The notes: generated by a model from the letters alone, not told the origin. 64,000 nt of DNA from Okapia johnstoni (GCA_024291935.2 CM044320.1:27744001-27808000); one strand, 5' to 3'; positions 1 to 12,808 are shown, numbered from the stretch's first letter. Translations and numbers: made by a program.

Positions 1-1225
1 CTGTTTGACCACTTCCAATTTGCTTTGATTCATGGACCTAACATTCCAGGTTCCTATGCGGTATTGCTCTTTACAGCATTGGACTTTACTTCCAACACCA
101 TTCACATCCACAACTGAGTGTTGTTTTTGCTTTGGCTCCATCTCTTCATTCTTTCTGGAGTTATTTGTCCACTGATCTCCAGTAGTATATTGGGCACCTA
201 CCGACCTGGGGAGTTCATCTTTCAGTGTCCCATCTTTTTGCCTTTTGATACTGTTCATGGAGTTCTCAAGGCAAGAATACTGAAACGGTTTGCCATTCCC
301 TTCTCTAGTGGACCATGTTTTGTCAGAACTCTCCACCATGACCTGTCCATCTTGGGTGGCCCTGCAGGGCATGGCTCATAATTTTCTTGAGTTAGACAAG
401 GTTGTGGTCCATGTGATCAGATTGTTAGCTTTCTGTGATTGTGGTTTTCAGTCTGTCTGCCCTCTGATGGAGAAGGATAAGAGATTTATGGAAACTTTCT
501 GATGGGAGAGACTGACTGAGATGGAAAATGGGTCTTGTTCTCATGGGCGGGGCCATGCTCAGTAAATCTTTAATCCAATTTTCTGTTGATGGCTGGAGCT
601 GTGTTCCCTCCCTGTTATTTACCTGGGGCCAAACTATGGTGGAGGTAATGAAGATAATGGCGACCTCCTTCAAAAGGTCCCATGAAAGCACTGCTACACT
701 CAGTGCCCTCAACCCCACAGCAGGCCACCGCCAACCTACACTTCTACCAGAGACTCCTGGACACTCACAGGTAAGTCTGGGTCAGTCTCTTGTGGGGTCA
801 CTGCTCCTTTCTGCTGGGTCCTGGTGCACACACAAGGTTCTGTTTGTGCCCTCCAAGTGTCGGTTTCCCAGTCCTGTGTAAGTTCTGGTGGCTCTATGGT
901 GAGGTTAATGGCAACCTCCTCCTAGAGGGCTTATGCCATACCCAAGTCTGCTGCACCCAGAGCCCCTGCCCCTGCGGCAGTCCACTGCTGACCCGTGCCT
1001 CCACAGGAGACACTCAAACACAGTTCTGTCTCAGTCTCTGTGGGGTTCTGGGTCCTGGGTGTGCACAAGGTTTGTTTGAGCCCTCTGAGCATCTCTAGTG
1101 GGTATGGGCTTTGATTCTAAACCCGATTTCACCCCCCTCCCCCACTGTCTTGCTGGGGCCTCTGCTTTGCCCCTGGACATGGGTTATCTCCTCACAGTCG
1201 CTCCAGCACCACGCAGCTGCCACTC
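1..1225 (-). mobile_element. BovB LINE, 5' region and start of endonuclease
   Basis: On the minus strand the sequence next to base 1 reads IGTWNVRSMN, the N-terminal motif of the BovB apurinic-like endonuclease. The 1.1 kb to its right is the element's 5' untranslated part. The element therefore continues beyond the left edge, and its 5' end is near 1225. The 97-residue frame at 425-718 is part of this untranslated region, not a host gene. BovB is an RTE-type non-LTR retrotransposon. Confidence 0.8.
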
Positions 1226-2251
1226 CAGATTACTTAGGATCTTTTATTATATTTTATATGTACCAGATTTAGCGAAGCTATTAGAAACTTCATGTTAATT
1301 TTGTAACTGGTATTCTTTACCAAAGTCCATTACTAGTTTAATTTGCTCAATTGATTCTCTTCGTATATCTTGGGAGGTGATCAAAGAATCTAGGAAAGAG
1401 TGCTATTTTGACTCCTTTTCAAAGCTGATACTTCTTGTCATTTTTTTTCTTGTCTGATGGGAAACCTATGATATTTATATATGTTATGCATCTAAAATTT
1501 AAATTTGTTTATGATTTAAATCTGCTATTCAAAATCAACCAGTAGCTTTCCGGCGTTTTTGGGAAACATCAATCATCCTGGTAAAACATGATCTTTCAGG
1601 ATCTGATCCCTGACGACCTCCCCACTCCATATCCCACAAACCCCCGAATCAAATTCTTCACTAGATCCGCTGGCCCATTGTACCAAATAAAGTTTCCTAA
1701 ATGTGCTGTTCAGACCTACTACTTTCTTTGCCTAAAAATCACTTTCTCTTTTTTCACTTTTTCACCCACCTCAGGGCTTCTCAAACTTTATTATGTCTGT
1801 GAATCACCTGGAGATCTTGTTTGAACTACAGAAGATTCAATGGTCTGGGGTGAGGCCTGAGATTCTACAATTCTAACCAGCCCCACAGACCAGCAGCATC
1901 ATGTCCTTAGCAAGGACCTGGCTAATTCTCTCTCCGTGACAGTTCAGTTCAGTACCCTCTAGTCAGTTTCCCTGTCCCTCAGCCTCACAGCACTGCCAAA
2001 GTACCTGATAGTGGCCCAATATGGACTAGTGGTAGAAACTCTTTTATCTTGTATGTTACCAGATACATGCTACAAACTAAATGTTGAATAAATGAATGAA
2101 CTAGTGATATAGGAAAAATAAACTTCCTTTAGGAATTGAGAAAAGGCTTAATAAAATCACACCTTACATAATTCTTCATAAAATTTCCATATTTTTGTTG
2201 AATTCATTGCAGGAAGAATTTGGCAAGAATGAATTAAGACTAGACTAGAAT
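1226..2251. other. Intergenic, no gene seen
   Basis: AT-rich DNA with only the hAT fragment at 1770-1895. The 78-residue frame at 1588 has no recognisable domain. Confidence 0.6.
1770..1895 (+). mobile_element. hAT-Charlie (MER5-type) fragment
   Basis: CTTCTCAAACTTTATTATGT, GAATCACCTGGAGATCTTGTT and TCTGGGGTGAGGCCTGAGAT follow the MER5-type non-autonomous DNA transposon. Confidence 0.65.
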
Positions 2252-2462
2252 AGGGCTTCCCCGGTGCCTCAGGAGTAAAGAATCTGCCTGCAGTGCAGTA
2301 GATTGAGGAGATGTAGGTTTGATCCCTGTGTCAAGATCCCCTGGAGGGGAAATGGCAATCCACTCCAGCATTCTTGCCTGGAAAATCCCATGGACAGAAA
2401 AGCCTGGTGGGCTACAGTCCATGGGGTGGAAAAGATCGGACACAACTAAGCGACTAGCACAC
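2252..2462 (+). repeat. Bov-tA SINE
   Basis: GGGCTTCCCCGGTGCCTCAG tRNA-like head to ACTAAGCGACTAGCACAC. A 98-residue minus-strand frame here (2240-2536) is an artefact of the SINE. Confidence 0.85.
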
Positions 2463-2818
2463 ACCCTGCAAAGAACCCCATAACAGCAGTAGGGCCTGCT
2501 AATAAACACAGAGCACCTACAACCATGGCAAACCAAATATCAGCATGCAGCATTGGAGGTCATCTTGGAAACTGTTCATTGAACAGGCAGGAAAGTCAGA
2601 GTCCCCAAGTGAAAGGTCTCATAGTCCAAACACATCCAGTTACTTACTGGCTATGCTGAGCTTGCTGACTGGATGCCTGACATCCTGTGATCTCTCACCC
2701 AGACCTGCTATTAATCAAAGTGAGTTGAAAATGAAAGACTTTGAAATTTGAGGTAGACAAGCCTTGAATTAAAAACTGAGAAACTCAGATAACTTTATAT
2801 AAAGCATTCTAACATATC

Positions 2819-2862
<44 letters not shown>
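2819..2862. repeat. GT microsatellite
   Basis: About 22 GT units with one interruption. Confidence 0.95.
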
Positions 2863-3055
2863 TAATTACTCAGTCGTGTCCAACTCTTTGTGACTTCATG
2901 GACTGTAACCTCCCAGGCTCCTCTGTCCATGGGATTCTCCAGACAAGAATACTGGAGTGGGTTGCCATGCCCTGCTCCAGGGGAACTTCCCAATTCAGGG
3001 GTCGAACCCGGGTCTCCGGCAAATTCTTAACTGTCTGAGCCTCCTGGGAAACCCA
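2863..3055 (-). repeat. Bov-tA SINE next to a GT microsatellite
   Basis: ACTCAGTCGTGTCCAACTCT to CTCCTGGGAAACCC; the GT repeat 2819-2862 abuts its 3' end. Confidence 0.85.
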
Positions 3056-3282
3056 ATATAGCATATAATTGTTCATTAGATATATTCAATGTTTTCATGG
3101 CTTTCCATCAGCTAACATAGCTGCCTTTCAAATATCATTTCCTCTCATTCTACCCACCCTCGCTCTGTTCCACTTGGTCGCCCTCTCTGTTGCACCAAAA
3201 ATCAGGCAGCCGCTAAGTCATGGGTTTTTGTACTTCCTGCAACATTCCTGAGTTCTCTGCCTGCAACATTTTGCCCTGTAAT

Positions 3283-3546
3283 ACCTTATATATATTTTGG
3301 CTGCACTGTGTCTTTGTGACTTGCCCGCAGGGTTTCTCTAGTTACAATGAGCAAGGGCCACTCTCTAGTTGCGGTGCGTGGATTTCTCATTGCGGTGGCT
3401 TCTCTTGCTGCAGAACATGGGCTCAGTAGTTGTGGTGCATGGGCTTTGTTGTCCTGAAGCCCTTGAAATCTTCCTGGACCAGGAATTTACCCTATGTCCC
3501 CTGAATTGGCAGGCAGATTCTTAACAACTAGACTCCAGGGAAGTGC
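3283..3546 (-). repeat. CHR SINE
   Basis: TATTTTGGCTGCACTGTGTC, CATTGCGGTGGCTTCTCTTG and the ACTAGACTCCAGGGAAGTGCC terminus. Confidence 0.8.
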
Positions 3547-3945
3547 CACCTAGGACTTGATCCCTCACTCCTTTCTTCCAGTATATTAGCTTTTTGAAGG
3601 CCTTTCCTGACCACTTTCTCTAACATAGCATATGCTGGCCCTCTCTGGGCTTCCCTGATAGCTCAGATGGTAAAGAATCTGCCTGCAATAGAGGAGACTC
3701 TGGTTCAATTCCTGGATCCAGTAGATCATCAGGGGAAGGGATAAGCTAAACACTCCAGTATTCTCGGGGCCCTCTGTACACTCTTAACCTTACTTATTTC
3801 TCCTTATAGTAGTTATCACTCCTTAATATAGGTCCTCTTGCTCATTTATTTATTGTCTTCAAGCTCCATAAAGTGTCAAGGAATAGTTGTTATTCTCCGC
3901 TATAAAGAACACTGAACAGAGCACCCAATGACTGAATGAATAAAA
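3547..3945 (+). repeat. L2 remnant
   Basis: CAAGCTCCATAAAGTGTCAAG and GAATGAATAAAAC, with the earlier TTTCCTGACCACTTTCTC, are L2 3' sequence, split by the SINE at 3645. Confidence 0.55.
3645..3767 (+). repeat. Short Bov-tA SINE with target duplication, in L2
   Basis: Flanked by GGCCCTCT at 3637-3644 and 3768-3775. It ends after the CACTCCAGTATTCT segment and splits an L2 remnant. Confidence 0.85.
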
Positions 3946-4611
3946 CATCCCAGATTTGAAATAAATAGGAAGGACAACAGAGAAAAATCTAGAGATGTAG
4001 AAGACGTCTTCTCCATTTAAAAATAATCAATTTGCCCATGAAAAGTTTGTAAATACTTCACATACTGGAAGCTAACAAACTTTTTACCCAAAGTTTTCCA
4101 GCAGTTACTCTTTACAGAAAGGCTTTATTAAGGTATTATTTACAATGAACTAGACTTTACAACTGAGGTTACTTAGGTGCATCTACACATAAGACCCTTA
4201 AATAGATGCATTTTCTAACATTCAGCCTCCAACATCAGTACAACCAAATCTTAGGTTATACAGTGCTTTAGGCCAGGTCTGGCTTGGATTAAACCCATAT
4301 TTTAAAAAGCCAGGCATTGATTTATTTCATGCCTAAGGCCAATGTGATTGGAACATACTCCATGCTTCATAAGTAAAATCCAAAGTAGTGAAAGATTCCA
4401 ATTCCAAGACAGAAAAGTATTCAGGAGGTGAACAAATGCATCTGTTTTTGCCTTATTAAGAAACACATATTTTAAAAAAAGCCTGCCAGAACCCTGGCCA
4501 TTTTGAAAGTATATAGTTTACTGTCATTTTGAAATAGCATTTTTGCCGTTCTAAATCTGGGTCAAGATCACCTAGGAGTTGGCCAAGTGCCACATCTGTA
4601 CTTTGCTGTTT

Positions 4612-4901
4612 TTTAGTCACTCAGTTGTGTCCAACTCTTCGAGACCCCATGGACTGTAGCCCACCAGGCTCCTCTGTCCATGGAAATTTCCAGGCACGAA
4701 TACTGGAGTGGGTTGCAATTTCCTCCTCCAGGGGATCTTCCTGATGCGGGATCGAAACCACATCTTTTGCCTCTCCTGCATTGGCATGCACATTCTTAAC
4801 CACTGTGCCACCTGGGAAGCCTCTTAGTCTCCTGAACAGCAAACCCACATTTCCTGCGTTTAAGGTGAAATCTTAACCACTGGATCACCAGGGAAGCCCC
4901 C
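4612..4901 (-). repeat. Bov-tA SINE with a second tRNA-like unit
   Basis: 4612-4822 is a full SINE; 4825-4901 repeats only the terminal unit (ACCACTGGATCACCAGGGAAGCCCC). Confidence 0.8.
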
Positions 4902-5529
4902 TCCTTCATTTCTATTTCTTCTGAGTTTATGTTTTTTAGACTCATGCTTGCACCCACCCCTAAGTGATTTCTTTTGTATTCAAATTTTTTTTTCTACCTT
5001 GTCTCCTAAAAGTGATATTTCTAATCTGGAGCTGTCTGTTGGACACATTTCTAATTAATCACAGATATCTCAAACTTAATTTGCCTGTGAGGAAATTACC
5101 CTGATGTTACCAGTGCACGTGTGGTTTTTGCAGGTTTGGGAAGACGTATATGGAAAAGATTTATGTGCTTGTTATCATATGAGGTCATGGAAGAATAAGA
5201 TAGGTTTTAGTGTTATTAACCTGGGAAAGAGGGAGTCTGTAGAAAAATTAACTACGAAAGTGGAATATAGGCCAGTGAGAGAGAAGATTCAGGCTCCACT
5301 CTGATTCTAGTCATCAAATAATTGATATTATAGGTTTTTGTTCATCATAGGTTTTGATATGAAGCCCAACATAAAGAGTAAGACTAATAGCTAGAAAGGG
5401 ATAAAATTTACAAAGGCAAAGATTAGCAAACTTTTTCCCAAAAGGGAGCAGACTATACATTCACAGTAAGCCGTAAGATCTCTGTTACAACCACTTAACT
5501 CTGCCCTTAACTCTGCCATTGTAGCATGA

Positions 5530-5791
5530 GTTGAAGCCACAACTCCAATACTTTGGCCACCTGATGCGAAGAGCTGACTCATTGGAAAAGACTCTGATGC
5601 TGGGAAAGATTGAGGGCAGGAGGAGAAGGGGATGACAGAGGATGAGATGGTTGGAGGGCATCACCGACTCAATGGGCATGAATTTGAGTAAACTCCGGGA
5701 GTTGGTGATGGACAAGGAGGCCTAACGTGCTGCAGTCCATGAGGTCGCAAAAAGTTGGACATGACTGAGCGACTGAACTGAACTGAACTGT
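5530..5791 (+). mobile_element. BovB 3' fragment
   Basis: The C-terminal coding end of BovB, beginning at the [13 protein letters not shown] segment, runs to the GACTGAACTGAACTGAACTG tail. It is 5'-truncated. Confidence 0.85.
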
Positions 5792-5929
5792 AGCATGAAT
5801 GTAGCTGAAGACAATACATAAATGAATGAGCATAGCTATGTTTCAGTGAAGCATTTTTTTCTGAGAAAACCATCAAGGGGTTATTTTTGGTCCTCAGTGT
5901 GTAATTTCCCCACCACTGATTTAGAGGAA

Positions 5930-6145
5930 CAGAAACTAATGATCGTATTTAGAATGGATAACCAACAGGGACCTACTGTATAACAGGGAACTCTACTCCA
6001 TGTTATGTGGCACCTGGAAGGAAGTTTAGGGGAGAATGGATGCATGTATATGAATGGCTGAACCCCTTTGCTGTCCGCCTGAAACTATTTCAATATTGTT
6101 AATTGGCTATTCTCCAATATAAAATATTTTTTTAAAGAAAATAAT
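5930..6145 (+). mobile_element. L1 3' end
   Basis: AGAATGGATAACCAACAGGG and the following GGGAACTCTACTCC, then CTTTGCTGTCCGCCTGAAAC and CCAATATAAAATATT, follow the known 3' end of artiodactyl L1. Ends in an A-rich run. Confidence 0.75.
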
Positions 6146-6329
6146 TATCAATAAGCTGTTTACCATAAAACCAACCCCAGCCCCTGCTTTTCTTAATCTC
6201 CTAACATTTAGTTTGAACATTTTACTGACTCTTGAACTTATTCAAAGAAATTTAAGTGTTTGATACTTTGACCATAGGTGAAGTAGCATATTACTTAGGG
6301 AGAAGCACACCCTAAGGTCATTCATTTTA

Positions 6330-6435
6330 TCTACAATCAGTCTGGGAGCTTCTTGAGGACGTGAACGTATTTGTTTGTGTAGATGCCCACCTCTCAGAAT
6401 GTTAATACCACTCAATAAACTTGTGTCAATTGAAT
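6330..6435 (+). repeat. L2 remnant
   Basis: TGGGAGCTTCTTGAGGACGTG and CACTCAATAAACTTGTGTC are L2 3' end sequence. Confidence 0.5.
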
Positions 6436-6884
6436 AAGTTGAGTCTTCAGCACTAGTGTGTTGTACTCAGTCTCCAGTGTTCAGCAAATTTCCATAATCC
6501 TAAGACTGATGAAAAAGTTCTAAGATATATAGATGACACAAATAGAGATCAGCTCAAGCCTACATTTCTCAAAATATGGAAATGAAGTTGACTTTCCCCA
6601 GACTTTGAATCACTAATATATTTGTAATGATGTTCTAAAATTTAGTTCCGTGTTGAAGGACTCTATTCCTTTACCCCGAGACTGGCCTGGCTGGGACTCC
6701 AATGTCAGAGTCCCATTGCTTATCCCAGTGCCTAAGTCTTTCCTCCTAGGATAGATAATGTCGACTTAATGTTGATGTTATCTATCATTAATAGATAATG
6801 TTGGCTTTAACTTCATATTCTATCGGTTATATACAACTTGGAGGTCTGCAGAGGAGAAACGAGGGATGAAAAAGGCAGTTACCA

Positions 6885-7610
6885 CCTGTATTATTTCCCA
6901 TTATTACAATACCAAGTATCACAAACTTAGTGCCTTAATACACTCAAACATTTTCCGCTACAGCTCTGGAGTCACAAGTCTGAAATCAGTTTCACTGTGC
7001 TGTAAAACTGTCAGTTGGGCTGGAATCTCTGAGAGGATAGAATCTGTTTCCTGCCTTTTCAAGTTGTAGTGGCCTCTTGGATTCCTTGACACACGGCCTC
7101 TTCCTCCATGTTCAAACTTCCTCTACCTGCCTCTCATTTTCTCTTTAATTTTATTTATTTATTGATTGGATGGGGTCTTCATTGTTGTGAAAGGGCTTTC
7201 TCTACTTGAGGCAAGCAGGGGCTACTCTCTAGTTATGATGCATGTGCTTTCTCATTGTGGTTGCTTCTCTAATTACAGATCATGGACATAGGGCCTGTGG
7301 GCTTCAGTAGTTGTGGTGCACAGGCTTAGTTACCCCACGGCATGTGGAATCTTCCCGGACTAGGGCTCGAACCCCTGTGCCCTGCATTGGCAGGTGGATT
7401 CTTAACCACCTGAGTACCAGGGAAGCCCTCTCTGCCTCTTAATGGACACTTTTGACCACATTTAAGACCCATCTGGATTATTCAGGATGCCTTACTCCTG
7501 TTAAGATCCTTAATTACACTAATAAAACATCTTTTGTCATGTAAGTTAATAGTCACAGGGGCGAGGGATTAGGGTGTAGACATCTTTCAGGACTATTCTT
7601 CAGCCTCCCA
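6885..7610 (+). mobile_element. MaLR (MLT1-type) LTR split by a CHR SINE
   Basis: ACCAAGTATCACAAACTTAG, CTCTGGAGTCACAAGTCTGAAAT and CCTCTTCCTCCATGTTCAAA on the left, and TAAGATCCTTAATTACACTA and TAGGGTGTAGACATCTTTCA on the right, follow the MLT1 consensus in order. A CHR SINE (7145-7430) sits between the halves. Confidence 0.7.
7145..7430 (-). repeat. CHR SINE inside an MLT1 LTR
   Basis: TATTTATTGATTGGATGGGG to TGAGTACCAGGGAAGCCC. Confidence 0.85.
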
Positions 7611-8038
7611 CATCATCATTCTCCAATGGCCGTCAATGTTCTTTCATGCATTACATACATTTTACAAGGGATACTGCTGGGATATCAAATCCTAAGAAGA
7701 GACACCATACAAACTTCTCTGTAGTCATTCACCACTTTACTAACAAATATTTCATGTGTATTCACTAGGTATTTGAAACTTGTTAGCCTTTGAAGCCGCC
7801 TTTGTAGATATATCCTTGCCCTCATGGAGCTCAGGTCACATTATCCCCATTACTAAATCATGTTTGCCCTCCCACCTACTTCCTTCTCTGTGGATTTGCC
7901 CTTTTGAGTCCAATCCTCCCTTCCTGAGCCTAAGGCAAGTAACACTGTCTTTTTAGGAGAATGAGGTAAGAACAGGATTTATTTAGGATGTCCCATGATC
8001 AATTTGTTAGCATTAAAAACCTACTCAGATGATGTGTG

Positions 8039-8218
8039 GGGCTTCCCAGGTGGCTCAGTGATAAAGAATTTCTCTGCCAGTGCAGGACCCCTGGGTCAGG
8101 AAGATCCCCTGGAGATGGAAATGGCAACCATTCCAGTGTTATTGCCTGGGAAATCCCATGAACAGAAGATCTGTGGGGTTGCTAAACAGTCAGACACGAT
8201 TGAGCGGCTAAACAACAG
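8039..8218 (+). repeat. Bov-tA SINE
   Basis: GGGGCTTCCCAGGTGGCTCA to GATTGAGCGGCTAAACAACAG. Confidence 0.85.
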
Positions 8219-10440
8219 ATGAGATTTTACTCTTTTGTTATGTTTGCTTTGCCTAACCTGAACTTGCATGGAAAAATATTATAATATCCTAGGCATGCGT
8301 TAAATTCATGAAGGCTCCTAATCTCCTTTGAATAAGGATTACTGACTGCATAAATATTACCCAAGAAAGGGCAGATTCTTGGAGAAGGAAAACTGCTTTT
8401 ACTGCAAAGTGGTAAACAACGGCTCAGGTATGCAAGTTGTTTATAGGATCACTTTTTACAGACAGGAGTCTGCTTCCACCTACTGGCGGGAGAATTTCAC
8501 AATCATCAGGACTGCACAGGTAATTTCCATTTGGATCTTTGTATTTGCTTCTGACTTGTAGCCATGTCAGCTCCTGTCTACCTAGTGCTTCTTACTCCAA
8601 AACCTACCAGCTGTCTCTAGTACTAGCTTCTGGAGTGATTGATTAAATAATTCAGCGTGTTGTGTTATGAATATTGTTAGACAGCTACAGATATCCAAGA
8701 GGACGTTGGGAGCCACAAGGAAGTCCATGGAACATGACATACTTAACGAGGCCTGAGGACAAGATGATTGGACAAGATGATTCAAGGAACTCAGGTCACA
8801 ACTGGAATTTCAGGGGACTCTTGATTAGCAGGAGTTGAGAATAGGAGAATCCTGTTGTTGCAGAGACAATTTTGGGAATTGTGACTGGTCTTTTTTATAA
8901 TATACCCCAGGAGAGCAAACAAACTGAGAATTATCTAGGAAAGTTAGAATTTCCAGGAAAAAAAAATGTTCATTTTATGACTAGGATTCCTATTAGAGTG
9001 AACCAAATGCTATACCGGTGGAGTTCAAGAGGACACTTTTTTGCCATTTGAGGATGAAAAACTATTTTTCAGAGTTTGAGCCAAAGTAAACTAAAAGAGA
9101 CAAAGGAAGTAATATCTGTGTCATATAAAATATGTTAGAGGACTTGATCATAAGCTCCTATGGAATTAGCATAAATATGGTCCTTGATCAAAAAGTGCAA
9201 AATGAAAAAACAGTGAGTTTCCATTTTGCATCTATACTCTAAGACTGAAAGCATATATGACTGATGGATATGAAATGAGAAGTGAAGTATATATGGAGGG
9301 TCCACTATTGATAGAATCTATCTGGAAAGCAATTTGAAAAGTGAGTTTTTAAAAGCTTACACTCTCTGAATCAGTAATTTTGGTACTAAGATTGTACCCT
9401 ATAGAAATAATCATAGACATATTCAAATGTTTACAATAAAGATGTTCATTATAGTATTGTTTATAAATAGAAAAAGACTATCATAATAGCTGTCATGTAT
9501 TGAATGATTGCAATATCTGATATTGTGCTTGATCCTTAATCTTGAGAGATAGCAGAATATGAAAGGAGAGAAAAGAGGAGAAAGAGGTAAATCATACATG
9601 AAAATAGAAGTAATAGAGTATTGCCTATATTCTCTGTTTCTTAATTGCCTTATGATTTGGCAGTTCAATCCTTGGAAAGAATTAAGTTAAAGGTAATGTT
9701 TTAGGTGAGATTTTGTGACATTCTCAGGAAAAGGTCATTCTTCCTCTGCTCCAAAAGGATACAGATTGATACCCTGAAATTATGCTATCCAATAAAGTAG
9801 CTACTAGAAATATGTGGTGACTTAAATCTGAATTAAATAAAATTAAAAATTCAGTTTCTTGTTCTCACCAGTCATTTTTGAAGTGCTAAATAGCCATGTG
9901 TAGCTAATGCTGCTGCATTTGAGAATCCACTTATGAACACTTTCATCATCACAGAAGGAAATTTGTTCAGTGCTGCCTTGAAAGCACAACACAGCCTTGA
10001 GTAGAATTTCTTTTAAAAAAAAAACATTTAAAATTTTAATAAATACTGACAGTTTGCTTTCGAAAGGGGCTCTACATGATTTGCACTTCAGTTGGAATGT
10101 GGGAAAATAACTGTTTTCCCACATCTTCATCAATATTGGTTACATTCAATCTTTTAGATTTTTGCCGATATGATAAGTGAAAATGATATCTGTTGTTTTG
10201 AGTAGAATTTCTATGCCTTTTTGATCAGTGAGAAAATGCACACCTCTATTCCACTTCAGTAAACCCATCCTGTAGCCATTTTCTGGTATTTGTCATCATC
10301 TGGAAATGCTCTAAAATAATATATTTAGATTTCCACATTTTACCTTCATCTCATTCCCTCAAATTTTCTCAGGGATCTTTTCTCCTAACTCATTGGACTT
10401 CCAATTTGTTGGATCCCCTATTTTCTCCCTATCCATCAGT
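8219..10440. other. Intergenic, no gene seen
   Basis: AT-rich, with weak MIR-like sequence near 9490. A palindromic old repeat at about 9785-9905 has TAGCTACTAG... and ...TGTGTAGCTA ends. A reverse-orientation L1 scrap lies near 10140-10230. Confidence 0.5.
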
Positions 10441-10672
10441 ACCAATAAAAAAGTAATGTAGTAGATAGGTATTCTGGTAGATGCTCTATGTTATCTTAAG
10501 AAAATTCCAGTCATAGTTTGCTAAGATTTTTTATCATAAATGAATGAAGAATTTCATCAAATGCTTTTTCTGTATCTTTTGAAATAATATATGTTTAAGG
10601 GATTTTTTTTTTCTCTTTAGCCTATTGATGCAGTGAATTACCTTGATCGACTTTGAACGTTAAGCCATTTAC
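10441..10672 (-). mobile_element. L1 5' segment, inverted relative to the rest
   Basis: Read on the minus strand, this is L1 ORF2 reverse-transcriptase sequence (GATACAGAAAAAGCATTTGA, CTTCATTCATTTATGATAAA). It ends with the same L1 stretch with which the plus-strand segment at 10673 begins. This is the arrangement produced by twin priming. Confidence 0.6.
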
Positions 10673-12785
10673 TAATGATTTAACTCAGAAAAAATAGAAA
10701 TAACAGGAAACTTTTTTTAACCAACATCTACAAAAACCTGAAGCTCGAATCATATTTAATTGTTAAAAACTCTGTCCCCTAATGTCGGGAACAAAGCAAG
10801 GATGCTTGCTCTCACCACTTTTATTTTGTGATAGATTAGCCTAAAGAGGGGACTGGAAGTCCTAGTCAGTACACTAAGGAAGAGGAGGAAAAGGATCCAA
10901 ATTGGAAAGAAAAAAGAAGTACAATTGTCTTTATTTGCACTGATCATGGTAAACTATATTTAAAATCCTAAGAAACATATCTTTTTAAAAATCCACTAGA
11001 ACTAAAAAATGAGTTGTGTAGGGTTGCAGGATACAAGTCCAATATACAGAAATCAATTTTATTTCTATATACAGGTACTGAAGAGTCAGAAATTGAAATT
11101 AAAATAAAACAATAATAGTATAAAATATGAAATGCTTAACAAATTTGACAAAACATGTGACAGACCAATACACTGAAAACTACAATCTGAGCTGAAATTA
11201 AACAAGAAGTAAACAAAACAAATTAAACAAGATGTACAATGTTCATGAACTGTATGACTCAATATTGCTAAGATACCATTTATACCAAAACTGATCTGTA
11301 GTGTGACTGCAATCCCAAAATTCCAGCATAGATTTTTTTTCAGAAATTGACAAGCAAATTAAAAAATTTATATAGAAATGCCAAGGACCTAGAATAGCCA
11401 CAACACTGTTGAAGAAGAACAAAGTGGGAAGACTTAAACTATTTCATTTCAGGACTTATTATGAAGTTATAGTGAATAAGATACTATGTTATTGCTGTGT
11501 ATAGACATGTTAATTAGTGGAATAGAATAAAGAGTCTGTATCTAGACCAACACATTCATATTTAACTGATATTTTACAAACATTTTAAGTCAATAGGGGA
11601 AAAAATAATCTTTTTAACAAACAATGCTAAATAAATTAGATAATAATAGACAAATTAATTAATCTTGACCCTTGCCTCACGCCTTATACTAAAATTAATG
11701 CAAAATGGAATGCAGACATAAATGTAATACTAAAAATGTAAAATCCCTAGAACAGAATGAGACAATTTTCTTGACCTTGATTTTGGTAAAGATTTCTCAT
11801 GTAGAACACAAAAGCACAAAACTGAAAAGAAAAAATAAATTGAACTCTATCAAATTTTAAATTTTTGCTCTCGAAAGTCTTTGCAAACAATTATCCAAGA
11901 AAGTCCTTCTTTGAGAACATGTAAAGAACTCTTACAGTTCAATAGTAAGAGGACAAACACTCCAGTCAAAACTGGGTGAAAGATTTGAGCAGACATTTCA
12001 CAAGACAAAAGTAAAAGAAAAAATGAAAATATATTTAGGGAGATGGACAGGAAATAAATACATGATAAGATGTTTAGCCGGAGAAGGCAATGGCACCCAC
12101 TCCAGTACTCTTTAGCATCATTTAATATTAGGGAAATGTAAATTAAAACCACTATTAGATACCACTACACATCTACTAAAAGGACTAAAATTAAAAAGAC
12201 TATTCATACCAACATGAGTGAGGATGTGGAGGAACTGTAACTCTTACACACTGCTGATGGGAATGTAAAATGATACAACTGTGTTAGAAAACAGTTTAAC
12301 AATTTCTTAAAAATTTAAGCACAAATCTCATATATGATCCAGGCATTCCACAGCTAAATATTTTTTTAGGAGAAATGAAAGCATATGTACACAAAAATAC
12401 ATGTAAATGAATATTCATAAGACTTACTTGTACTAGCCAAAAGCTGAAAACAACTCAAATTTTTATAACCAGGTAAGTAGACGAATTATGACATATCCAT
12501 ATATTAGAATACTAATTAGCATTGAAAGGAATGAGACTATTGATATACATAACATGGTTGAATTTCACAATAATTATGCTGAATGAAAGAAGTCAGACAA
12601 AAAGCAGTACATAGAATTTGATTACATTAGTATAAAATTCTATAAAATATAAATTAATCTGTAGAGCTGGCTTGGTCTAGGTTGGGGAATAATAGAGGAG
12701 GTAGAAGAAAATTTCTGGGAGTGACCTTATGTTCATTATTTTGGTCTCATCATTGAAAACATATGTCAAAATATTAAATTATATT
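10673..12785 (+). mobile_element. L1 ORF2 3' half and 3' end, decayed
   Basis: Plus-strand L1 from the middle of the reverse transcriptase (GGGAACAAAGCAAGGATGCT near 10788, TTGCAGGATACAAGTCCAAT near 11023) to the C-terminal region (GAGGATGTGGAGGAACTGTAA near 12220) and 3' end. All frames are heavily broken. A 32-bp SINE piece has been inserted at 12079-12110. Confidence 0.8.
12079..12110 (+). repeat. 32-bp SINE head fragment with target duplication
   Basis: CGGAGAAGGCAATGGCACCC and the next 12 bases are the start of an ART2A-type SINE. The direct repeat TTTAGC flanks it at 12073-12078 and 12111-12116. The surrounding L1 reads on without gap if it is removed. Confidence 0.75.
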
Positions 12786-12808
12786 TCCATATGTATAGTG
12801 TACTAAGT

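Noticed and set aside
425..718. 97-residue minus-strand frame resembling predicted ruminant proteins
   Set aside because: Belongs to the 5' untranslated region of the BovB at the left edge; such frames are commonly mis-predicted as genes.
2823..3038. 71-residue frame starting with alternating Cys and Val
   Set aside because: Translation of the GT microsatellite and a Bov-tA SINE.
8379..8561. Exon-like frame with a GTAATT donor near 8520
   Set aside because: No matching acceptor or neighbouring exon and no protein similarity that I recognise.
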